DNA of 64,000 nt, taken from NCBI GenBank assembly GCA_016716065.1, contig JADJXA010000010.1, forward strand, positions 1 through 64,000, given 5' to 3'. The notes below the pieces were generated by a model. The model worked only from the letters and a program-made list of their open reading frames with translations, was not told the DNA's origin and ran no database searches. Shown piece after piece: positions 1 through 6,866 of this stretch. The position numbers and the translations under genes were made by a program. Numbering within the stretch: the first letter of the stretch is position 1; each line of letters begins with the position of its first letter. Source of the DNA: Candidatus Leptovillus gracilis. Its GTDB lineage: Bacteria > Chloroflexota > Anaerolineae > Promineifilales > Promineifilaceae.

Positions 1-1
1 G

Positions 2-1546
2 AGCCTGCTGGTGGGCAACCTCAACCTGGGGATGCGGCTGGCGCTGGCGCTGGGCATCTACGCCACCGGCCTGACGACTTATCTGCTGGCCCGCGACCAT
101 TTCTCCAAACCGGCGGCACTGGTGACGGCCGTTGCCGTTATGTACGCCCCCTACTTCGCCTTCGATGTTTACTTTCGTGGCAACCTGGCCGAATCGCTGG
201 CCTGGCCGCTGCTGCCCCTGGCGCTCTGGGGCATGGGCCGATGGGTCCGCACCCCCCAACCACGCTGGCTGCTGCTAACGGCCGTTACCTACGCCGCCAT
301 CCTCCTCACCCACAACGTCTTTGCCCTGATTTTCAGCCCGCTGCTGGCGCTTTACGGAATCTGGGAAATTGTCAATTGTCAATGGTCAATGGTCAATGGT
401 CAACGGCGAAAATTGACAATTCACCATTGGCTGTTAACCATTGGCAATTCTCTTCTCCCCCTCCTCCTCGGTCTCGGTCTCTCCGCCTTCTTCTGGCTGC
501 CGGCCATCGCCGAACGGGGATTGGTCCACAGCGACCGGCTGCTGGTTCCGCCGGTGTTTGTCTATTGGGGCAACTTCGTCACCCTGCGCGAGATTTTCGC
601 CGCGCCGCAAACCGTCCACCCGGACCTGATGAACCCGTCGCCGGCGCGGGCGCTGGGGCTGGTTCCGCTGCTGCTGGCGCTGCCGGCCCTCACCATCGGC
701 TGGTGGCGGCTGCGTCCAGAGCCGCGCCGCCAGGTTGTCTTTTTTGGCCTGGCAACGGCCGTCTACGTGTTCCTGATGACGGCCGTGTCCGACCCCCTCT
801 GGGCCAACCTGCCGCTGATCGAATACGTGCAGTTCCCCTGGCGCTTGCTCGGCCCGGCCGCCCTGACGCTGGCGATGTTGGTCGGCGCAAGTGTGGACGC
901 TTTGGGGAGACGGGGAGACGGGGAGATGGGGAGACAGGGAGATGGGGAGATGGGGAGATTTTTTCTCCCGGTCTCCTTGTCTCCCGTTCTCCCGGTCTTC
1001 TTCACCGCGGCTCTCATCCTGGCCGACCTGGCCTGGCTGGACGCCCGCTTTTGCCCTGGCCTGGAAAACCCGACCATTGCCGATATGCAGGCATTTGAAC
1101 GCGACAGCGCCACCATCGGCACGACGGCGAAGGGGGAATACCTGCCGCGCACAGTGGAATATATGCCCGACCAACCGGCTACGGAACCATTTGCGCCACT
1201 GCCGGACACGGCCGTTCTCCAATCCGCCACCCGCGCTCCTCTCCGCCTGGAAGCGGCCATCCGCGCCAGCGCCCCCTTCACCCTGACGGCCAACATTTTC
1301 GATTACCCCGGCTGGCGCGCCGAACTAGACGGCGCGGCCGTCCCGGACGGCCGCGCCGTCCCCATCACCCCCACCCCAGGAACCGGCCTCATCTCCATCC
1401 CCATCCCCCCCGGCGACCACACCCTCACCCTCCACTTCGGCTCCACCCCCCTGCGCACCGCCGCCAATGGGGCATCGTGGGCCAGCCTGTTCGTACTCGC
1501 CGTCATCGTATTCCGTAAGCCGTATTCCGTATTCCGTGTTCCGTAA
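2..1546 (+). CDS. Multi-pass membrane protein, PTPS-related family (5' partial)
   Basis: The reading frame is open to the left edge, so the N-terminus lies outside the window. The visible part is a polytopic membrane protein with about ten hydrophobic segments and then a soluble C-terminal beta-rich part (DYPGWRAELDG, then a GDHTL motif). That pattern is typical of the large bacterial 6-pyruvoyl-tetrahydropterin-synthase-related and YfhO-like membrane proteins thought to act in cell-surface glycan or lipid modification. It is a paralogue of the gene at 6867-9161: WLPA-AE-GLV, FPWRLL and PGWRA-LDGA blocks recur in the same order. Two tandem-repeat tracts (366-450 and 904-1001) are translated in frame in loops. 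The frame ends inside a third tract, and a matching C-terminal half follows in another frame (1467-2930), so this is probably the front half of a split gene. The family is fairly sure. The substrate is unknown. Confidence 0.7.
   Translation, partial: SLLVGNLNLGMRLALALGIYATGLTTYLLARDHFSKPAALVTAVAVMYAPYFAFDVYFRGNLAESLAWPLLPLALWGMGRWVRTPQPRWLLLTAVTYAAILLTHNVFALIFSPLLALYGIWEIVNCQWSMVNGQRRKLTIHHWLLTIGNSLLPLLLGLGLSAFFWLPAIAERGLVHSDRLLVPPVFVYWGNFVTLREIFAAPQTVHPDLMNPSPARALGLVPLLLALPALTIGWWRLRPEPRRQVVFFGLATAVYVFLMTAVSDPLWANLPLIEYVQFPWRLLGPAALTLAMLVGASVDALGRRGDGEMGRQGDGEMGRFFLPVSLSPVLPVFFTAALILADLAWLDARFCPGLENPTIADMQAFERDSATIGTTAKGEYLPRTVEYMPDQPATEPFAPLPDTAVLQSATRAPLRLEAAIRASAPFTLTANIFDYPGWRAELDGAAVPDGRAVPITPTPGTGLISIPIPPGDHTLTLHFGSTPLRTAANGASWASLFVLAVIVFRKPYSVFRVP
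366..450. repeat. Heptad hairpin tract inside a coding region
   Basis: Tandem 7-bp units of the GGTCAAT type are followed by their reverse complement (ACCATTG/AATTGAC units), giving an imperfect long hairpin. It is read in frame as a VNCQWSMVNGQ-like loop between membrane segments. The same units recur at 8033-8115 and 4538-4592. Confidence 0.85.
904..1001. repeat. Octad hairpin tract inside a coding region
   Basis: About six 8-bp units of the GGGGAGAC/GGGGAGAT type are followed after a short AT run by complementary CTCCCGGT-type units. The tract is translated as GRRGDGEMGRQGDGEMG in a loop between membrane segments. The paralogue at 8033-8115 has a heptad tract of different sequence at the equivalent loop. 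Confidence 0.8.
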
Positions 1547-2930
1547 GCCGTATTCCGAAATCCGAAATCCGCAACCCGTTCACAATTCACAATTCACAAT
1601 TCACAATTCACAATTCACAATTCTCTTCCTCGCCCTCTTCCTTTTCGCTCTCATCCACCTCCTCCTCCCCCGCGCCGAAACCCCACTGCGCCGCTCGGGG
1701 TTGGCCGGACTGGCGGAAACGGCCGTCTTCACCAACAACCTCATCCTGCGCGACTACCAGATCGCCAGCCGCACCCTGGCCGCCGACGACGCCCTGCTCA
1801 TCACCGCCACCTGGCAGGCCGGCGGCGAGGTAGACCGCGCCTACCGCGACACCGTGCGCCTGATTGGGCCAGACGGCAATTTGTGGAGCGAAAAAACGGC
1901 CGTTGCCCCCCGCGTCTTCCGTGCCGCCGGCCCGACACAGACCTGGCCGGCGAACCAATACGCCGAATCGCAGCATTTGCTGGAGCCGCTGCCCGGCACG
2001 CCGCCCGGAACTTATCGCATTGAACTCATTTTGTTCGACAAAGAGACGCTGGCAACCGCGCCGACCACCGACGGCCGTCTCACTCTCGACCTGGGCACAG
2101 TGCAAGTCACCCGACCGCGCCAGGCGGCCCGGCCAACCGCCCAGTACAACGCCGACTTCGCCTGGGGTGATGTGCGTCTGACCGGCTACAGTCTGGACCG
2201 CGCCGCAGCCGCCCCCGGCGATCCCTTCCTGCTCACCCTCATCTGGCAGGCCGACGCCGCGCCCGACGCCAATTACCTGGCCCGCCTGAGTCTGCTGGCC
2301 GCTGACGGCCGTGCCGCCTTCCAACTCGATTTACCGCCCGTGCGCGCCGACTTCCCCACCGGCCAATGGCAGGCGGGCGACGTCTGGCGGGGGCAGCACA
2401 GCTTCCGCCTGCCGGTAGATTTAGCCAGCGGCGACTACCACTGGCAGCTAACCCTGTGCGACGATCAATGCCGCGCCCCCATCGCCGATCTGGGCGCGCT
2501 CACCATCACCGCTCCCGACCGCCTTTTTACCACGCCGCCGCTGGACATCCCCCTGAACGCCCAATTCAACACCCTCACCACCCTGCTCGGCGTTAACTTC
2601 ACTCCCGGTCTCCCGGTCTCCCTAACTCCCACCCTCATCTGGCGTGCCGAAACAGAGACACCCACCAGCTACCGCGTCTTCGTCCATCTGGTGGACGAGG
2701 CCGGGCAAATCGTGGCCCAATCAGATGGTGAACCGGCCGGCTGGACGCGCCCCACCACCGGCTGGCTGCCCGACGAAATCATTCTGGACGCGCACACCCT
2801 GGACTTGAGCAGCGTGCCGCCCGGCGTTTACCAGATCAACGTCGGTTTGTATGATCCGGTGGGCGGCGGGCGTGTGCCGCTGCCGGATGGGGCAACGGCC
2901 GTTACCATTCCCAATATCACCATCCCATGA
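1467..2930 (+). CDS. C-terminal half of split membrane protein, tandem beta-sandwich domains
   Basis: The first about 45 residues are encoded by the heptad tract and are unlikely to be a genuine N-terminus. Recognisable sequence starts with a membrane segment near base 1615 followed by the block ETPLRRS. After that come repeated WQA-type beta-sandwich domains and a C-terminal module (SYRVFVHLVD, QSDGEPA, PTTGWLP). The paralogue at 6867-10006 has the same order in one polypeptide, so this ORF was probably the continuation of the gene ending at 1546, now in a different frame. The C-terminal module is also seen at 9740-9990. Its stop overlaps the next start by 4 bp (ATGA), which implies translational coupling. 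Function is unknown beyond extracytoplasmic carbohydrate-type beta domains. Confidence 0.6.
   Translation: MGHRGPACSYSPSSYSVSRIPYSVFRKPYSEIRNPQPVHNSQFTIHNSQFTILFLALFLFALIHLLLPRAETPLRRSGLAGLAETAVFTNNLILRDYQIASRTLAADDALLITATWQAGGEVDRAYRDTVRLIGPDGNLWSEKTAVAPRVFRAAGPTQTWPANQYAESQHLLEPLPGTPPGTYRIELILFDKETLATAPTTDGRLTLDLGTVQVTRPRQAARPTAQYNADFAWGDVRLTGYSLDRAAAAPGDPFLLTLIWQADAAPDANYLARLSLLAADGRAAFQLDLPPVRADFPTGQWQAGDVWRGQHSFRLPVDLASGDYHWQLTLCDDQCRAPIADLGALTITAPDRLFTTPPLDIPLNAQFNTLTTLLGVNFTPGLPVSLTPTLIWRAETETPTSYRVFVHLVDEAGQIVAQSDGEPAGWTRPTTGWLPDEIILDAHTLDLSSVPPGVYQINVGLYDPVGGGRVPLPDGATAVTIPNITIP
1507..1625. repeat. Compound heptad tract at a gene split
   Basis: About sixteen 7-bp units run in series: CCGTATT variants, then CCGAAAT, then five CACAATT units. 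The upstream membrane ORF (frame of 11) terminates inside it and the downstream ORF (frame of 1467) reads through it. Gain or loss of one 7-bp unit would change which frame is continuous. Confidence 0.85.
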
Positions 2931-3343
2931 ACCGCGCACTCTCCCGCTACACCTGGCTGGCGCTGCCAACAATCCTTCTTCTGACCGCTGCTTTGCGTTT
3001 CTACCGGCTGGACCAACTACCGCCCGGCCTCTGGTTCGACGAAGCGTGGAGCAGCGTCGCTGCCCGCGACAGCGCTGCGCAGGGGCTTTACCCTGTCTAC
3101 TACGCCGCCAGCTTTGGCGGGATGCATCCGGCCATCGTCTACCTGGCCCGTCTGGCCAACGCCCTCAGCGACTACCCCCTTTCCCTGCGCTACGCCGTCG
3201 CCGTTGTCAGCACTTTAACGGTGGGCGTCGCCTTCTTTGCCTACAGCGCTGTTTTTGAATTAGACAGCCGTAAACCGTATTCCGTTTTCCGTAAACCGTT
3301 TTCCGAACTTCACCATTCACAATTCACCATTCACCATTCATAA
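2927..3343 (+). CDS. GT-C glycosyltransferase (PMT/GT39-like), N-terminal fragment
   Basis: The fragment begins with a hydrophobic signal-anchor and then the motif WFDEAWSS, the first-loop DE motif typical of GT-C enzymes (ArnT/PMT, GT39). These transfer sugars from polyprenyl-phosphate donors outside the membrane. Reading stops at a TAA at 3341-3343 inside a heptad tract. The same frame reopens at once and continues as FLLSPLILAITYPF and then the ORF at 3401-5071, so one in-frame stop separates the two parts of what looks like one enzyme. The start overlaps the stop of the preceding ORF by ATGA. Either the gene is inactivated or it depends on readthrough or on a different repeat variant. Confidence 0.7.
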   Translation: MNRALSRYTWLALPTILLLTAALRFYRLDQLPPGLWFDEAWSSVAARDSAAQGLYPVYYAASFGGMHPAIVYLARLANALSDYPLSLRYAVAVVSTLTVGVAFFAYSAVFELDSRKPYSVFRKPFSELHHSQFTIHHS

Positions 3344-3346
3344 TTC
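3271..3346. repeat. Heptad tract carrying an in-frame stop
   Basis: 7-bp units (CCGTAAA, CCGTATT, CCGTTTT variants, then CACCATT/CACAATT) lie inside a glycosyltransferase gene. The last unit variant supplies the TAA at 3341-3343. Confidence 0.85.
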
Positions 3347-3400
3347 CTCCTCTCCCCCCTCATCCTCGCCATCACCTATCCGTTTGTCCATTTCAGCCGG

Positions 3401-5071
3401 ATGGGGTTTGAGTCCAGCCTGCCCGTGCTGGCCGGGCTGCTGGTGTTTTGGAGTCTGGCGCTGGCCTTGCAGCGCCAGCGGGCAGGCTGGTTTGCTCTGA
3501 GTGGCGCTGTGTTAGGGCTGTCGCTGTACAGCTTCGACACGGCGCGTTTTTTTCCCTTTGCTCTGTCGGCAGCCTATTGGGGCGTCGTCCTGGTCCACCG
3601 ACGGCGGGAATGGCGGCGTTATCTGGGCTGGTATGGACTGCTGGCGGGCACGGCCGTTCTTGTTTTCCTGCCGCTCGGCCTTTACGCCTTTACCCACTGG
3701 GACGCCTTCGCCGGGCGCGTCGGCGTAGCCACCTACAACACCCTCGGCCCGGGCGCCGCCTCCGTGCCGCTGACCCTGCTGCGCAACCTGGGGCGTACGC
3801 TGGCTGGGCTGTTCTTGCCCGGCTTTGGCGACGTGATCGCCCGCCACAACCTGCCTGGCCGCCCTGTGTTTGATCCTTTTCTGGCGATTCTGTTTGGCGT
3901 TGGCCTGGCGCGATTGGTCTGGACATGGCGACGGCCGTCTTCCATCCTCCTGGCCTCCTGGGCTTCCGTCATGCTGCTGCCGGTCATCCTCACCGATGGC
4001 GCGCCGACCTACACGCGCATCTTTGGTGCGCTGCCCGCTCTGGCGGCCATTGCGGCGCTGAGTTGGGATTGGGGATTGGGGATTGCGGGTCGCGGCGAGG
4101 GTGTGCCGCAATCCTCAATCCGCAATCCACAATTTCTCGTCCTCGTTTTGCTGGCGTTTAGCCTGACCACCACCATCCGCGACTATTTCGTCCACTGGGC
4201 CGCTTTGCCCCAGTTGTTTGATGATTTTCAGGTGGCCGAGTGGCAGGCGGGCCAGGCGGCGCTGGCGGCATTGGCCGAAGGGGATGTGTTTCTGGTCCCC
4301 AACCAGATCGATGAGAGCCACCCCACGTTGGATTGGCTGCTGCACGATACGGCCGTGCGCCCCCTGCCGCCTGACTGTTTCGTTTACCCGGCGGATGGGG
4401 AACGGACGTTCACCTACCTCATCCACACCCCCTCCGCCCCCGACGCTCTGACCGCGCTGCAAACCGCCTTCCCCACCGGCCAAACCACCGCCGCCGTCGT
4501 CAGCCCACTCACCGGACAGACGTTGTATGAGAGGTTTAATGGTCAATGGTCAATCGTCAACGGCCGTACCCGCCTCCGAAATCCGCAATCCGAAATCACC
4601 TTCGGGGCCATCCAACTGGTGAACAGCCCGGTGGTCGGCGTGACGGAAACGGCCGTTCTCATCCCCCTCGTCTGGTACGCCGCCGACCAACCGACCGGCG
4701 ACCATACCCTGTTTGTCCACCTCTACCCCGCCGGGCAGGAAAATGGCCCACCGCTGGCGCAGTTAGACGTACAACCCTGCCTGCCCACGGCCCAATGGCG
4801 GCCCGGCGACGCTATCACCGAAACCTACGCCCTGCCCCTGCCGCCCGATTTGCCACCCGGCGACTACACCCTGGCGCTCGGCTGGTATACCTGGCCGACG
4901 TTCGAGCGGCTGCCGGTTGCGGGGACAACGGCCGTTCTCCCCAACAACCGCCTGCTCCTCCAATCCATCACCCTGCCGCCGGACGCCGCGCTGGGCAGCT
5001 ATGCCCTCCGCCTGGGCTGGTACGAGCCGGTGACGGGGGAGCGCTTGAGAGAGGTTGTGATTGATCCGTAA
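3401..5071 (+). CDS. GT-C glycosyltransferase (PMT/GT39-like), main part
   Basis: This is the polytopic membrane part of the enzyme begun at 2927. It starts in the middle of the GT-C fold (FSRMGFESSLPVL, a typical post-loop segment) and carries about eight further hydrophobic segments. A soluble C-terminal half has two beta-sandwich modules (LFVHLYPAG, PPGDYTLALGWY, LRLGWYEPVTGERL) resembling those in the neighbouring giant proteins. The frame is the same as 2927-3343, so the ATG at 3401 is only the first available start after the stop. Heptad tracts at 4064-4134 and 4538-4592 are translated in frame. It probably decorates surface polymers. Donor and acceptor cannot be read from the sequence. 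Confidence 0.7.
   Translation: MGFESSLPVLAGLLVFWSLALALQRQRAGWFALSGAVLGLSLYSFDTARFFPFALSAAYWGVVLVHRRREWRRYLGWYGLLAGTAVLVFLPLGLYAFTHWDAFAGRVGVATYNTLGPGAASVPLTLLRNLGRTLAGLFLPGFGDVIARHNLPGRPVFDPFLAILFGVGLARLVWTWRRPSSILLASWASVMLLPVILTDGAPTYTRIFGALPALAAIAALSWDWGLGIAGRGEGVPQSSIRNPQFLVLVLLAFSLTTTIRDYFVHWAALPQLFDDFQVAEWQAGQAALAALAEGDVFLVPNQIDESHPTLDWLLHDTAVRPLPPDCFVYPADGERTFTYLIHTPSAPDALTALQTAFPTGQTTAAVVSPLTGQTLYERFNGQWSIVNGRTRLRNPQSEITFGAIQLVNSPVVGVTETAVLIPLVWYAADQPTGDHTLFVHLYPAGQENGPPLAQLDVQPCLPTAQWRPGDAITETYALPLPPDLPPGDYTLALGWYTWPTFERLPVAGTTAVLPNNRLLLQSITLPPDAALGSYALRLGWYEPVTGERLREVVIDP
4064..4134. repeat. Heptad hairpin tract in coding region
   Basis: GGGATTG units are followed by complementary CAATCCG units. 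The tract is translated as DWGLGIAGRGEGVPQSSIRNP within the glycosyltransferase, at a membrane-loop position. Confidence 0.75.
4538..4592. repeat. Heptad tract in coding region
   Basis: GGTCAAT units, one ACGGCCGT site and CCGAAAT/CCGCAAT units lie between the membrane part and the C-terminal beta domains of the glycosyltransferase. Confidence 0.75.
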
Positions 5072-5098
5072 GCGGAATCGGAATACGAGTTAGATTCC

Positions 5099-6178
5099 AT
5101 GACAAAACGACTGACTTCCAACCATTTGAACCTTCTCTGTCTTCTGCTCCTGGCGGCGGGTGGGCTGTGGGGCGTGGGGCGCGCCCGGCAGACGATGGCC
5201 CAATTTACCCAGACGCCGCCCGACTTTGACGAGGCGGTGCATCTGCTGCCGGTGCGCCAACTGGCCTACGATTTGCAGCAGGGCGACCTGGGCGCGTTCT
5301 TGCGCCATACGCTGAATCAGGACCAACTGGCGGCGTACCCGTTTTTCCATTCCTGGCTGATGGTTCCGGCCTGGCTGCTTGCGCCGGGCATCACCACGGC
5401 GCGGACGATGAGCGCGGTGTATCTGGCGCTGGCGGCGCTGGTGGCTTTTGGCTTGGGACGTGATCTGGCGCGGAACGGCCGTTCCCCCTGGTTAGCCGGT
5501 CTGGTCGCCGGGGCGCTGACGCTGCTGGCGCTGCCCTTGTGGGCTTACGCGGCGCTGGCTTACCTGGAGGGGGCCGGGCTGCTGGTGACGTTGTTGGCGC
5601 TGTGGGTTTACGGCCGTAGCCATCCACCGCAAGCGCCCCACACCCATCGTTACGCCGCGCTCACCAGCCTGGCCGTCGCGGCCGCTTTGCTGACCAAATA
5701 CAACTTCGGCCTGTTCCTGGCGGGCGGCATCATCCTGAATGAACTCATCACCCTCTGGCTGGCGGACCGCGCCGGGCGGTTAGGGGAATGGCGGCGGCGC
5801 TGGCTGTGGTTGGGTGGGCCGGCGGCGCTGGTGGCGCTGCTGTGGTTTGCCTGGCCGGGACATTGGGCGCGGTTTGTGGCGTTTAGCGGCGCGCAGCAGG
5901 GCGCATTGACCATTGGGGAACCGGCAAGTTGGCTGTTTTACCCGCGCAGTTTGCTAACGCAGTACAGCGCGGGCTGGCCGGTGGCTTTGCTGCTGGTCGC
6001 CGGGCTGCTTTATGGCCTGTGGCGCTGGCGCGATTTCCGGGGCGCGGTCGCTGCTGGCTTATTTGTTCGTGAGTTGGCTGCTGCTGGTAACAGTGCCACA
6101 GAAGGAGACGCGCTTTTTGTACACGGTGGCGCCGGTCGCTTTTGTGCTGGCGGGCGGTTGGGCAGCAGCGGCCGATGA
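5099..6178 (+). CDS. GT-C/PMT-like membrane glycosyltransferase, N-terminal part (frameshifted)
   Basis: An N-terminal membrane anchor is followed by the motif PDFDEAVHLLP, which contains the GT-C DE pair, and then about eight hydrophobic segments. At about residue 312 (near base 6037, in a CCGGGG run) the meaningful sequence leaves this frame. The last about 45 residues (AAAGNSATEGDALFV and so on) are out-of-frame reading. The remainder of the protein is the ORF at 6012-6791. A one-base insertion in the G run would join them into a protein of roughly 560 residues. It follows the previous glycosyltransferase by 27 bp, so one operon is likely. Confidence 0.7.
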   Translation: MTKRLTSNHLNLLCLLLLAAGGLWGVGRARQTMAQFTQTPPDFDEAVHLLPVRQLAYDLQQGDLGAFLRHTLNQDQLAAYPFFHSWLMVPAWLLAPGITTARTMSAVYLALAALVAFGLGRDLARNGRSPWLAGLVAGALTLLALPLWAYAALAYLEGAGLLVTLLALWVYGRSHPPQAPHTHRYAALTSLAVAAALLTKYNFGLFLAGGIILNELITLWLADRAGRLGEWRRRWLWLGGPAALVALLWFAWPGHWARFVAFSGAQQGALTIGEPASWLFYPRSLLTQYSAGWPVALLLVAGLLYGLWRWRDFRGAVAAGLFVRELAAAGNSATEGDALFVHGGAGRFCAGGRLGSSGR

Positions 6179-6791
6179 ATGGCTGGCGCGGCAGGTGGGG
6201 TGGCGGCGCACGGTGTTGGTGACGGTGATGGGGTTGTGGCTGGTGGCGGGGATAACGGCCGTTGCCCAACGCTTCCGTTTGTTCGATGAGACCCTGGCCG
6301 CCGGTTACGCCAGCGCCCCAGAGACCACTTCGTTGTATCGGTTTGTTCAGGAGCATACGCTGGCCCAGGGCGAAGGCGTGTATTTGCTTAATAGCTGGCA
6401 TCTGTTCAGCCACCCCGCCCTGCTGTGGACTTACTACGACGCGGCCCCAGACAGCCCGCTCGCTTATGACGACGGCTTGTTAGACGCCGGAGTCGTCCCC
6501 GAACCGACGCCCGCCAACCAGGATGCGTTCATCGCCGATTTGCGCCAACGAGACATCCGCTACGTGGCGACGATTGATGGCAGCCCGGCCGGAAGTTACA
6601 CCGGCTGGGCGATCATGGAGCCGTTGTTGGCGCGGGGGCTGGTGGAACACGTGGTCAGTTCGCCGGTAACGGCCGTGCCCGTCTTCGGTTTTGCCGCTCA
6701 GGAGGCGCTGCTGCGCGGAGATACACCCCAGGCCGCTCATGGGCAAGACGCCATCACCCTTCAGGTTCATCTCTACCGGGTCAGGGAATAG
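6012..6791 (+). CDS. GT-C/PMT-like membrane glycosyltransferase, C-terminal part
   Basis: Homologous sequence begins at about residue 11 (ARSLLAYLFVSWLLL) and includes VPQKETRFLYTVAP, the KE-R-L--P block typical of ArnT/PMT enzymes. Two membrane segments follow, then a soluble domain (LYRFVQEHTLAQGEGVYLL, IRYVATIDG) of the kind found C-terminally in these proteins. It continues the ORF at 5099 in a shifted frame. The upstream coding overlap is an artefact of the shift, and no separate start is convincing. It may be a sequencing error at the G run or a real inactivation. Confidence 0.65.
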   Translation: MACGAGAISGARSLLAYLFVSWLLLVTVPQKETRFLYTVAPVAFVLAGGWAAAADEWLARQVGWRRTVLVTVMGLWLVAGITAVAQRFRLFDETLAAGYASAPETTSLYRFVQEHTLAQGEGVYLLNSWHLFSHPALLWTYYDAAPDSPLAYDDGLLDAGVVPEPTPANQDAFIADLRQRDIRYVATIDGSPAGSYTGWAIMEPLLARGLVEHVVSSPVTAVPVFGFAAQEALLRGDTPQAAHGQDAITLQVHLYRVRE

Positions 6792-6795
6792 AGGA

Positions 6796-6846
6796 ACTGG
6801 AGATTGGAGATTGGAGATGGTGATTCTCCAATCTCCAATCTCCAAA
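6796..6846. repeat. Intergenic heptad hairpin
   Basis: Three GGAGATT units are followed by three AATCTCC units with a short loop, giving a perfect-looking stem just before the next gene. There is no T-run, so it does not look like an intrinsic terminator. Confidence 0.8.
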
Positions 6847-6866
6847 AGACGGTACAATCAGGCGCG

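Noticed and set aside
434..1222. Minus-strand ORFs opposite the giant membrane genes
   Set aside because: They are GC-frame shadows: low-complexity R/G/P-rich products with no family resemblance, opposite genes with clear homology features.
1507..1625. CRISPR-like array
   Set aside because: Repeat period is 7 bp with no spacers, and there are no cas genes. The same holds for all other heptad tracts in the window.
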